Shown: in pieces, positions 12,361 through 23,086 of the stretch
How the letters are laid out: each line of letters opens with the position of its first letter
How positions within the stretch are numbered: position 1 is the first letter of the stretch
Assembly (NCBI GenBank): GCA_963555705.1
Contig: OY743184.1
Span: 27,606,639-27,670,638 of the forward strand
From: Ligustrum vulgare
Lineage: Eukaryota; Streptophyta; Magnoliopsida; Lamiales; Oleaceae
Length of the DNA: 64,000 bases
Direction of reading: 5' to 3'
Translations under genes and position numbers: made by a program
The notes under the pieces: model-generated
What the model was told of the DNA's origin: nothing
Seen by the model: only the letters and a program-made list of their open reading frames with translations
The model's database searches: none

Positions 12361-12733
12361 CGTTCGCCGGCTCGTCAAATCACGAGCCACGAGCGGCTCG
12401 GCTCGTCCAACTCGTGGGCTCGTCCACGAGCCAAACAAGCAAATCCTAAAACGGGCTCGGCTTGTTTTTTTTTTAAATAAAATATTATTTTTAATGAAAA
12501 AAATGAAGAAAAAAAAATTATGTACGAGCCGCGAGCCGGCTCGACTCAGCCCATTGTCATTACTAAGTCAGTGTCCTAGTTTTATTGGTTGAAAACTGGA
12601 AATACAAGTAGCATAACTCATTGTCTCACGTAGCGCCTTTTCAGTCATTAATTCCTTCATTGCAAAAGCAAGACTCAGTGTCGCATCCAGTGGCAGTCCT
12701 TTTGGAACTGCAACAACAATTATTGTCACTGCG
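12285..12733 (-). pseudogene. P-type Ca2+-ATPase-like fragment, split by hAT
   Basis: The minus strand from 12733 to about 12583 reads VTIIVVAVPKGLPL..TLSLAFAMKELM..KAL, a clear match to the fourth transmembrane helix and following stretch of plant autoinhibited (P2B) calcium ATPases, where PEGLPL is the conserved ion-binding motif. Here Glu is replaced by Lys. It goes on to KTRTLT in place of the catalytic DKTGTLT, so the phosphorylated Asp is lost. After the hAT element the match resumes as TNHVVVNK, as in TTNHMVVNK of the family. It is a non-functional gene piece; no other ATPase exons were identified around it. Confidence 0.75.
12338..12565. mobile_element. Non-autonomous hAT element
   Basis: A 228 bp unit flanked by a perfect 8 bp target duplication AGTCAGTG (12330-12337 and 12566-12573). 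Its ends TAGAGATGGCAAACGGG and CCCATTGTCATTACTA form imperfect inverted repeats. Inside are many CGAGC/GCTCG words. The 8 bp duplication and TAG.GATG-type ends fit the hAT superfamily. It has no coding capacity. It interrupts the Ca2+-ATPase-like fragment, and its first 22 bp were carried along in repeat copy A. Confidence 0.88.
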
Positions 12734-12739
12734 ATAGGA

Positions 12740-13857
12740 AAGTAATTAAATTGTTTAGAGCATCACTGGAAGACCATTTTGTAATAAAAATGGTACAAGA
12801 ACAAAATCTGATGTTCAACAATCAATTTACCATGGAACCAGAAAAAAATTTGATGTTCAACAATAAATCTGGCACATTCTTTGCATTGGGAGGGAGAGAG
12901 GAAGAGAGAGCAAACTCGCCGAACCTTACTGTGGATAGGTCATCTTGTGTATCCAAATAAAGAAGCAGAGCAAAATGGGTCCAGGACACGAAAAAGGACC
13001 ACTAGCTTTTCTTTAAAATACGATAGTATTATGCAACAACTAATAAATATTCATACCTTCTGGCTCCATACACAACCAATCTTGGCCACATATTAATAGA
13101 GCTTCTCTCAAATCTGGACTGAGTGAATTCCGCTAATGGTCAAGCACTCTACATCTGTTGCTAAATGCTACCTCCAGTCCAAGATTAGACAAAACATCTC
13201 GTGCCATCATAGATAGGCGGGACACCTGGGGGTGTCAAACTTCCACCAATTTAATATGTTCAAATCATTAATACGTGGAAAGATGGGTTCCATTATATCG
13301 CGACTGCAGTCGGAAACTTGAACCAACATTTAAGCTCCATTTTTATCCTCACCGAAATGATTTAGAGCTTCCAATCTGTTCAAGGGACTGCTGAAGATGG
13401 TAATTGGTGATTTGATGATACGTTTCAATTTATTTTATTGTTTAATGTGTTCCTATAATATTTCCTCAAATCAAGGCTATTATTTTATTTTATTTTTTTT
13501 ATTTTTTATTTAGGAGGATGACATTTTTACAATTTACTTACTTGAGGATGTCAATTTTAAGTATTAAATATTCTAGGTGAGATTAATCCAAATATGGTTA
13601 TCAAGTATGAGTATCAATCCAATTACCCTTTTCTTTTAATCTTCGCATGAAAATTTTCAATGCTTCGGATCCACTTTTCTAAGTCAACAACGTTTGATCT
13701 ATGAGAAGAAACAATACCAAAAAAAATAAAAAAGGTCATTGTAATGTTCAAAATGATTTTTAAGGTAGGGAAAATGAAAATGAAAATAAGCAAAAAGAAG
13801 GAAAAATTACATAAAACCTTGTGTTTCAAATATCCAATTCAAAAATCATGTGAAGGA
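12740..13857. other. Unassigned region beside the ATPase fragment
   Basis: Moderately AT-rich sequence with no reading frame I recognise on either strand. It may include ATPase intron or further decayed exon sequence, but I could not confirm any motif. At 13470-13510 it turns into T/A-rich low complexity. Confidence 0.3.
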
Positions 13858-13999
13858 AATCTTTTTTTTTAAAATTCAGGTGTTAATTCATTTAGTTAGG
13901 TGTTTAATAATTAAAAATAAATATAATGATATATATAAGATAAACATAATTATCTACTATACATTATATTAAAACTAATATAATATTAAATCAAAATTT

Positions 14000-15130
14000 C
14001 AAATTTTGACACCACAACCTACCACCACCCCAGCCCCGCCCCCCCGCCCCCCGCCACCCCACCCCACCCTACCCCCACCCACCCCACACCACACCAAAAA
14101 TAATTTTTATTTTTTTCCTTTCAATGTTTTCCTATTATTCCCCATCTCACCCCCATCCCAACCCCACTTGACCTTACTCCGCCTCATTACAAAGTGACAA
14201 ATTGATATCACCCTAACCATATCCCCCGACCCCACCCACCCAAAAAATAAGTTTATTTTTATTTTCTCTCAATGTTTTATTACACTTCCTCATCCCACTC
14301 CATCCCAACCCAACCCTACTCGACCCCACCCCACCGCAAAGTGACAAATTGATCTCACCCTCGCCACATCCCCAGACCTCACCCACCCATACCATCTCAC
14401 CACCCATATCCTACCACACCCTAAAAATAAGTTTATTTTTATTTTTTCCCGATATTTTCCTACACTTCCCCATCCCACCCCAACCCAACCCCACTCCACT
14501 CGACCCTACCCTACCCTACCCTATCCTACCTCATCGTAAAGTGACAAATGATCTTATCCCAGTCACAAACCACCACCCCACCCCACCCAATCCCACACCA
14601 AAAATAATTTTTATTTTTTTCCTTTCGATATTTTCCTATCATTCCTCATCCCACCCGCCCCACCTCATCTTAAAGTGACAAATTGATCTCACCCTAACCA
14701 CATCCTCCGACCCCACCACCCACCCCGCCTCACCACCCATATCCTACCCCACCCCAAAAATAAGTTTATTTTTATTTTCTCTCGATGTTTTCCTACATTT
14801 CCTCAACCCACCCCACCCCATCCCATCCCACCCCAACCCAACATAACCCTATCCTATCCCACCTCATCGCAAAGTGACAAATTGATCTCACCCTAGCCAC
14901 ATCCCCAGACCCCACCCACCAACCCCACCTCACCACTCATATCCTACCCCACCCCAAAAATAAGTTTATTTTTATATTCTCCCGATGTTTTCCTACACTT
15001 CCCCACCCCAACCCAACCCCACCCCACTCCACTCGACTCTACCCCCACCTCATCGCAAAGTGACAAATTGATCTTATCCCAGCCACAAACCACGACACAC
15101 CATGCCCGCCTCGCCACCCACCCTACCCCA
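14000..15130. repeat. C-rich tandem repeat, 135-200 bp units
   Basis: Six irregular units, each made of a CCCACCCC-type tract, the word AAAAATAAGTTTATTTTTATTT and the word AAAGTGACAAATTGATCTCA (near 14192, 14338, 14537, 14672, 14871 and 15056). This longer unit type occurs only in the left arm of the foldback-like element. Reading frames here are Pro/Thr/His-rich artefacts of the repeat. Confidence 0.85.
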
Positions 15131-15855
15131 CCTCACCGCAAAAACGATTTTTTTCCTTCTACTTTTCCACATACCACCACCCTACCGATCCCACCCCACC
15201 CCAAAAATGATTTTTTTCATTCTACTTTTTCATGCCCCCACCCCAACACCACCCTGCCCACCCCACCCACAAAATGAGTTTTTATCTCTCCATGTTTTTC
15301 CACCCTACCCTGCCACCCACCCCACTCAAAAATGATTTTTTTCTTCTAATTTTTCCACACCCACCCCGCCCCTACCAGCTACCCACCCAAGCAATCGACT
15401 CCACCCCACCCAAAAATGATTTTTTTTCTTCCACTTTTTCACACCCCACCAAGACCCTACCTTGCACCTACCCCACCATACCCACCCATCCCGTTCCTAC
15501 CCACCCCCCAAAAATGATTTTTTCTTTAATTTTTCACACCCCCACCCATCTCGGTCCAGACCCTACTCCGCCACCCACCCAACCAACTGACCCCACCCAA
15601 AAATGATTTTTTTTCTACATTTTCACACTCCATCCCGACCCTACGCCCGTCACCCAACAACCCCACCACTACCCACCCCACCCAAAAATTATTTTTTTCT
15701 TTTCCACACCCCGTCTCAACCCTATACCCGTCACCCACCAACCCCACCCCTACCCAAAAATGATTTTTCTTCTTCTAATTTTCCACACCCCGTCCCTACC
15801 CCGTCACCCACCCAACAAACCGACCCCACCCAAAAATTATTTTTTTCTTATACTT
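15131..15855. repeat. C-rich tandem repeat, 60-100 bp units
   Basis: About ten units of the form AAAATGATTTTTTTCTTCTA, TTTTCACACC, then a CCCACCC-rich tract. The reverse complement of the same unit fills 17300-18510, making these two blocks the matching arms of the element. Confidence 0.85.
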
Positions 15856-17300
15856 TTTCTCGTCCAATGATCACAAAAAGTTATAGAGGTCACAACTTTT
15901 AATATAATTGGTCACAATCATTTATAGTTGGTAACATATTATTTATTTATTGGTCACAACTTACTCGCTTTTTTCATGATTAGTTAATATTTTTTGTCAT
16001 AATTACCTAATAATTGATCACATTCCCTACTCTTCATAAGTCACACAAAGTCACATTTAGTTGACATTTTGGTTACACTTACCTAATAATTCGATCACCC
16101 CACCCCCATCCCCACCCCCACCCTACCCCACCCACACATGCAAAGTCACAACATGTCACACAATTGGTCACACAATGTCACATTACAAATTTAGTTGAAA
16201 AACCGCACCCACCTACCCACACATTCCTAAAGTCACAGTTGATCACACAAGGTCATAGTTTGATCACACAAGGTCATAATTTGGTCACACGAGGTCACAG
16301 TTAGATCATAATTGGTTTAGTTGCAAAATTCGGTCACACAAAGTCACAATTCGATCACATAAAGTCACAGTTGGTCACACGAAGGCACGGTTCGATCACA
16401 TAAAGTCATAGTTTGGTAACACATGTGATCGAACTATGACATCATGTGATTGAACTATGACCTTGTATGATCGAATTGAGACTTTTTTTGATCGAACTAT
16501 GACCTTGTATGTTCAAATCGTGACTTTGTGTGATCAAGTACGGGATGTGACCAATTATTAGGTAAATGTGATCAAAATATTTGCTAATTGTGACTTGTGA
16601 GAAATGGGAGATGTGACCAAGAAAACTAAGATTACGGAATGTGACCAAATATTAGGTAATTGTAACAAAAATGTTAACTAATTGTGATTGAGGAAACGTG
16701 TAAACTATGACCAATAAATAAATAATACATACCAATCATATGATAATTTTGATCAATTATAGGTAAATGTGATCAAAATATTGACTAATTGTGAGTTTGT
16801 GCGACTTGTGATAAGTGCAAATGTGATCAAGAAAACAAGTAAGTTTTGATCAATCAATAAATAAATTGTGATCAATTATTGATGATTATGACCAATTATT
16901 AGGTAACTATGACCAATAAATAAATAATATGTAATCAATTATGGATCATTGTGACCAACTGTGATTTGGTGTGACCATTGGACGAGGACGTGATGTGATC
17001 TACAATTGTGTCAAATATAACTATGTGTGACCGAACCGTGACTTTGTAAGAACGAAGCGTGACTTTATGTGATCGACCTGTGACCTCGTGTGATCTAACC
17101 ATGACCTCGTTTGACCTAATAGTGACCTCCTGTGACCTCATTTGACCAAACTGCGACTTTGTGTGACCGAACTTTGACCTTGTGTGACCAACTGTGACTT
17201 TGAAGGGGTGGGGTTTTACAACTAAATTTGTAATTGTGACTCTGTGTGACCTTGTGTGCCTTAACTGCGATCTCGTGTCAACTTACGTGACTGATTGTGA
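15856..17300. repeat. GTCACA / TGTGAC repeat core
   Basis: Short irregular repeats of about 17-25 bp. The left half reads GGTCACACAAGGTCATAGTTT-like words, the right half their complement (TGTGACC, TTGTGTGACCGAAC). A longer motif, GTGACCAATTATTAGGTAA, recurs about six times on the right (16560-16910), with its complement near 15995-16090. The inversion axis is near 16412. There is no coding potential. Confidence 0.85.
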
Positions 17301-18525
17301 TTTTGGGGATGGGGATAGTGGGGTAGAGGTTGGGTGGGGCTAGAAAAAGTAGAAGAAATCATTTTTTGTGGTGAGGTAGGGTCGGGGTGGGGAAAAGTAG
17401 AAGAAAAAAATAATTTTTTGGAGTGGGGTGGGTGGGTGGTGGGTAGGGTGGGGTCGAAGTCGAGTTAGGGGTTGGAAAAAGTAGAAGAAAAAATTATTTT
17501 TTTGGTGGGTGGGGTAGGGTGGGTTGAGATGAGGTGGTTGATGTGAAGTGTGAAAAAATAGAAGAAAAGTAATATTTTGATAGGGTATGGTGGGTGGCGG
17601 GGTGCGGTGCGGTGGGATGGGGTGGGGCGGTTGGGGGAAGTGTGAAAAAATAGAAGAAAAATCATTTTTGGGTGGGGGTAGGGTGTGGTGGGATAGGATG
17701 GGGCGATTGAGGTGAAGTGTGAAAAAAATAAAAGAAAAATCATTTTAAGGTGGGGTGGGTTGTGGTGGGGTTGCTAGGGTGGGGTGTAGTGGGGTTGTTT
17801 GGGTGGGTGTGAAAATATAGAAGAAAAATCATATTTGGGTGGGGTAGGATGGGGGTGGAGGTGGGGGTGAGGGTGGGTGGGTGGCGAGGTAGGGTCGGGG
17901 AGGGTGGGTAGGAGTGTGGAAAATTAGGAGAAAAAAATTAATTTTAGGTGGGGTGGGTGGGGTTGGGGATGGGTGGCGTGGCAAGGTCTGGGCGAGTCGT
18001 GAAAAAGTAGTAAAAAAATTATTTTGGATGAGGTGGGTTGGGGTAGGGTCTGGGGCGAGGCTGGTGGGGGAGTTGAAAATTAGAAGAAAAAAATTAATTT
18101 TGGGTGAGGTGGGTGGGGTTGGGGTAGGTGGCGGGGTAAGATAGGGTAGGGTCTGGGCGAGTTGTAGAAAGGTAGTAGAAAAAAATCATTGTTGGTGAGG
18201 TGTGGTGGGGTAGGGTATGGTCGGGTGGGGTGGTTGGGCGTGGTGGGTGGGTAGGTGTGATGAGATGGGACTAGTGGGTGGGTGGGTGGGTGGGATGAGA
18301 AAAAAATAGAATTAAAATCATTCTTGTGGTGGGTGAGTGGTGGCGGGGTGGTTGGGTGGGTGGGCGGGGTTGGGTTGGGGAGGAGTGGGGGTGGGGTGGG
18401 TAAGGTGGTGTTGGGGGTGAAAAAGTAGAATGAAAATTTTTTTTTATGGGGTGGGTGGAGTGGGTGGGTGTTGAGGTGGGTGGGGTGAGTACGGGGTTGG
18501 TTTGGGATAAAGTTGTTGTGGATTA
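17301..18525. repeat. G-rich tandem repeat, right arm
   Basis: About twelve units of GTAGAAGAAAAA(A)TCATTTT followed by GGTGGGGTGGG-type tracts, inverted relative to 15131-15855. Contains a run (GTGGG)4-5 at about 18274-18295 that fits the four-tract G-quadruplex pattern. The 135-200 bp unit type of the left arm is absent, so the arms are asymmetric. Confidence 0.85.
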
Positions 18526-18643
18526 TGTATTGTTTTGATTTTATTATTTAATATTAGCCTTTGTTTGACAACTCATTATAATTATTATAATATTGTATTA
18601 ATTAATTAACTAATTAGCACCTGATTTTTTAAAAAAAAATCTT

Positions 18644-19189
18644 AAGTTTGTTATGTTTAAAAAGTGAAAGTTTTAGTTGTATAGTTACGTACTTTTCCCC
18701 AAAAAGAATCTACTCATCTTGGTTCACATGGACCGACTGAAAACTTCGATGAAACTAAAAAAATCTCAGATCCATGAAGGCTTCAAAATTCTAGAGCATT
18801 TCGTCTACGTTTTTTGTAAGTTTTCGACCCTGATGTCAGATATAAGGAATTTTTATGGGAACGGCCAAAACCATGAAGATAAAGTTTTGATTACGTGATG
18901 ATCTTAATTTTTTTATAGAGGATTTTTGAAGTTAAGCGTTCTTTAGAACGGAGTGTGAAGAAGAGAAATCACATGAGAAAGAGGCGCATAATGGAAGACT
19001 AAAGGTCGGTTTTGGCATTTATGTGGGAACCAAAATGTTCTAAGGTACTGAAATTTTGGGTCGAGTATTGTAATTGGATTGATATCATAATTGAAACTTA
19101 CTTCATTTTCAAAAATAATTGAAAAATACTACAAATTTTTTTTTTTTTGGAAAAATATTGTTTTCATCACAGTTTCATACTGTGATGCA
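18644..19189. other. Unassigned spacer
   Basis: No gene or transposon end is recognised. A short plus-strand frame at 18677-18898 shows no recognised motif and no gene context. Confidence 0.3.
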
Positions 19190-21480
19190 TACTTTTAAAG
19201 TAACACAACATAATACTTGTGATACATTCAAAATGCGGAAATAAAATCTTAAATTTAGGCATGTTAACTTCCTTTCACTTTAAATGCAAAAATAAAACAT
19301 TTCAAACATTAACCTTTCATTTCCTATTATAAATTTTTTTACAAAAAACTCGACAGAATCTCCTCTATAAATTAGACATAGCCAACCTATAGAGGGACAT
19401 CAAAACCCATTTTAAAATATACATCTCAACTCATTCAATCTCAAACATCATCAAAATCATTTCAAAAGTCCCAAACTCCTCAATAATATAATTCAAAGTA
19501 AATAAACATTAACAATTGAAATAAAAGGTAATTTAACCTCTTATGCAATGCCAATACTTATTTAAACTAACTTCAACCGAACATTTATAAAAAATAAATG
19601 AATCAAGAAATAATTAATAATGAACTTAATTAAATTCTAATTTTTAACTTTATCTTAAAGAAAATTGAAGCGGGTATGGCCTGAGCCTGCCACCAAATAC
19701 TCTCCTCGTCTCATTTAACTTTCATCACCTGAAACATTGAGGAGAAATTGAGATAAGCTAAAGCTCAGTAAGTAAACTTTATGCACGTGATGCATGCTCA
19801 TGAAATGAGATGCTTTAAACTTTGAAATATGTATCCTCATTCACTTTAACCTTTCAAAACTTTCAAACTTTTCAAACTCATTTAACATTTCAAAACTTTT
19901 ACTTCATTTTCATCGCGAGCTCACTTAGTATATCTTCTAGCCAATCAGAATGCAGTGGCACTTTTCCTTAATTGGAACCATGTTATCACTTTTCCACCGC
20001 ATAGCAGTTTAAAATTTGCCACCGCCAAGCAGTTTAGCAATCGTCACTGCAAAGCGGTTTAATATTTGCCACCTCTAAGAGGTTTAGCAATCGTCACCGC
20101 AAAGCGGTTTAATATTTACCACCGCCAAACGGTTTTAGCAATCGTTACCGCAAAGCGGTTTAATATTCACCACTGCAACAACGGTTTAATTCGGGTACGC
20201 CGGTCTCCCGCACCCCATTTTTCCACTCACACCTTTCATGGCATAGAAGTACACCCATTCTTCTTAAAAATTTTAGGATACATAACTTTTGAAAATTTAC
20301 ACCTTGACACATTCCTTTTATTTAAAAACAGTTGACTTTCCAATTTCGATGTCAATGCATGCTTGATGATGCAATGACATGATAATGTGCATGCTTGAAC
20401 ATTCTTCTTAATAACATATACTTTAGTAAAGTAAACGAAATTTATCAATGCAAGTAAATTGCAAGACAGTCATTTTCACATTTACATTCAACTTTGATAA
20501 AAATATGGGGAAGTTTACTTATATGAAGTCCTTAGTATTTACCGTCTATAATGGAAAGTGGATGGCAAGTGGAGGTGTCTTGGTTGCTCGTGATGTCAAT
20601 GTGCACAAAAATCCTAATTTATATCCATTCATAAGATATACTTAGTTCAAAATAACATATCCATCATACTTTTAATGCTAGCAAAACTCTTAAAATCCCA
20701 AATTTGAAAAATAATCATTATAACGCAAACATAATTCCAATAATTAACTAATTTCTTAAATATCAATTAAGTTTCTAATCATTAATAACAAGAACATATC
20801 AAATTAACTCAACAATGAATCACAGAAAATCGACAAAACTAACTAAAATTATAATTGCTAAATCTGAGAATTTCAAGCCAAACTTCCAATTTAGACTTAA
20901 GAGTCAATCAAAAATAGGCTACAATTCTCGAAGGTCCAAAAAGCTGATTTTACACAAATACAATTATATACAGGCACATATTTCCCAAATGGGTCAAATC
21001 TCAAATAATCAGTTAAATTTGGAAATCCAACTAAAATTCGAATCTGAAATCCATACCTACACGCACGCACGCACGCTCCATATAATCATACACATACATC
21101 AATAACACCATCATGCTCGTGTGTGTATGTGCGAGTAAAACCGTGTGTGAAATGCAATGTGGGGCGGTGTGTGTGACGGAGGGGAAAAAGAAGAGGGGCT
21201 TTCCATGCTGTGACCGACGGTAGTGGTCCACTGGGGAGAAACCGAGATGAGGAAGCAGGTTGCGGTCGAGAGGAAACCAACCGGAAGAGAGGTGAGAGAA
21301 TGTGAGAGTGATGGGGAAGTCGGTTTTGAGGTCAAAGATAGAGGAATTAGTGGCAAATAGTCGGATCCTCCGACCCATTTTTCAAAATACCCTTTGACCC
21401 ATTTGTAAGTTAAAAAGAAAAAAGTGAAATTGGTTTATTATTGACAAAGTCTAAAATATCCTTATAAGTATTCAAAAGAG
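19190..21480. mobile_element. Decayed long LTR, related to solo LTR at 46664
   Basis: This region matches the reverse complement of the 46664-49367 solo LTR in collinear order. Shared pieces include ATGCGGAAATAAA, CATGTTAACTTCC, GAGTCTCCTCTATAA, GGGACATCA, CATGCTTGATGATGCAATGACA and ACTTTGATAAAAATA. It ends with a GC-rich part (21060-21370) that corresponds to 47040-47330. Divergence is high and ends are not readable; a TGTAACAC-like start near 19192 is corrupted. The Pro/Ser-rich minus-strand frames at 21031-21378 lie in this LTR and are not called as genes. Confidence 0.7.
19994..20196. repeat. Tandem repeat with ACCGCAAAGCGGT palindrome
   Basis: About seven units of 25-28 bp alternating GTCACCGCAAAGCGGTTTAATATTT and CCACCGCCAAGCAGTTTAGCAATC variants. 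Most units contain a CCGCAAAGCGG-type hairpin. The related solo LTR has only two such units (48547-48596), so the array expanded in this copy or shrank in the other. Confidence 0.85.
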
Positions 21481-21746
21481 TCCGGCTCCTCACCATTTCT
21501 AGAGTTCGGGTCAGGCGAAAAACAAAGTCTCCTCACCATATTCTAGAGTCGAACGTCCAAAAGAAGAAGAACTTCACTCAGGGTTGTTCAAGATTCAAAC
21601 TTTAGACAAAGTTAGATTACATTTTTAGCTTTGATTCCTACATTTATAACTTGAAGTTTGAATTTTTTCTTATGTAAATCGAGTTTGGGTTCATAGAAGC
21701 ATTCTTCTTGATCCGCCATTGTTGGAGCTTGTGAAGAAGATGAAGT

Positions 21747-23046
21747 AATGGTCCGGTCGGACCATTTTTACGGCCGGACCAATTTTGAAATTGGTCCGCG
21801 GACTGTTCTGACTACATCTTTTTTTACATTATAAATAAATTTTAAAATTCTGAATAATTATTTTATTCTAAATACTATTTATCATTTATTACTAAAATAA
21901 TTTCATTACTAAATATAATTAGAATTAACAAATGGCTAACTATGATTTCATAATTTCACAATGTTGGAAAATGTAATTATGATGTCATAATTTGTTAATA
22001 ATAATTACAAATAAGATATGTAATTACAATTTCATAATTTCTTAATAAAAATGAATTAATAATTTCATAATAATTAGAAGTAAGATATGTAATTATAATT
22101 TCATAATGCAAATAAGAAATCTATTAATAATATCAAAATAAATGTAATTATAATAATTAAATAATGTTGATAAAAAAATTATTAATATTTTTCATAATAA
22201 TTAGAAATAATAAATATGGACTATAATTTCATAAATGTAAAAATATATATAATAGTTTCATAACATTAATAATTATAATTACACAACTTTAATAAAAAAA
22301 ATAATACAATAATAATTAATATTGTTTATATATAAACCATAATAATAAAAATAATAATAATAAAGTTTTTGACGACATCTTTTTTTACATTATAAATAAA
22401 TTATAAAATTATAAATAATTTTTTTATTCTTAATATTATTTATCATTTATTACAAAAATAATTTCATTACTAAATATAATTAGAATTAACAAATGGCTAA
22501 CTATGATTTCATAATTGTAACAAAAAATTAATAATTTCACAATGTTGGAAAATGTAATTATAATGTCATAATTTGTTAATAATAATTACAAATAAGATAT
22601 GTAATTACAATTTCATAATTTCTTAATAAAAATGAATTGATAATTTCATAATAATTAGAAATAAGATGTGTAATTATAATTTCATAATGCAAATAAGAAA
22701 TTTATTAATAATATCAAAATAAATACAAATATATTTATAATAATTAAATATTGTTGATAAAAAATTATTAATATTTTTCATAATAATTAGAAATAATAAA
22801 TATGAACTATAATTTCATAAATGTAAAAATACATATAATAGTTTCATAACATTAATAATTATAATTATAATTACACAACTTTAATAAAATGAATAAATAA
22901 TACAATAATAATTAATAATGTTTATATATAAACCATAATAATAAAAAATAATAATAATAAAGTTTTTCCTGTAATGTTTAATTTTCCTACTTGTTCATTT
23001 ACGTGTGGTAGTCTACAATGTAGAATGGTTAAATATTGCGGCATAC
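21747..23046. repeat. Left inverted end of the MULE, internally duplicated
   Basis: AT-rich end of about 1.3 kb. Its body is present twice head to tail: 21813-22370 and 22375-22968, starting with ACATCTTTTTTTACATTATA and ending with ATATATAAACCATAATAATA. The right end (29720-30129) has a single, shorter version, so the duplication happened in this copy. Confidence 0.75.
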
Positions 23047-23086
23047 TTTTTTGAACTTTGATTTTAACATTTGAAATTATTGCAGG

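Larger units (their letters stand above)
13858..18643. mobile_element. Foldback-like element with giant repeat arms
   Basis: A 4.8 kb palindrome-like structure. The AT-rich outer ends are inverted copies of each other (13858-13998 against 18530-18643; shared words include AAATC(T)n, TTTAAAA, TCAGGTG.TAATT, CTAATAT.A.ATTAAAT.A.AATCAAAA). Inside, the left arm is C-rich and the right arm is its G-rich complement; the two meet in a GTCACA/TGTGAC-rich centre whose axis is near 16412 (TTCGATCACA at 16391 pairs with TGTGATCGAA at 16424). Inverted arms made of short tandem repeats are the hallmark of foldback transposons described in plants and flies. No transposase is present. Exact termini and target duplication could not be fixed. 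Confidence 0.7.

Noticed and set aside
12751..13096. Plus-strand short genes near the ATPase fragment
   Set aside because: No recognised motif, overlapping frames and repeated phrase MFNN from a small local duplication; judged chance.
14006..15902. Pro/Thr/His-rich reading frames
   Set aside because: They follow the C-rich tandem repeat in all frames, have no conserved motif and appear on both strands; they are by-products of composition.
17465..18144. Reading frames in the G-rich arm
   Set aside because: Same reason; open only because TAA/TAG/TGA are rare in GGTGGG-type repeats.
19994..20196. CRISPR-like array
   Set aside because: Regular repeats, but no unique spacers, the units are tandem, and the host is a plant nucleus.
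21031..21378. Ser/Pro/His-rich minus-strand protein
   Set aside because: Lies in the LTR-derived part that corresponds to 47040-47330; no motif and no conservation visible.
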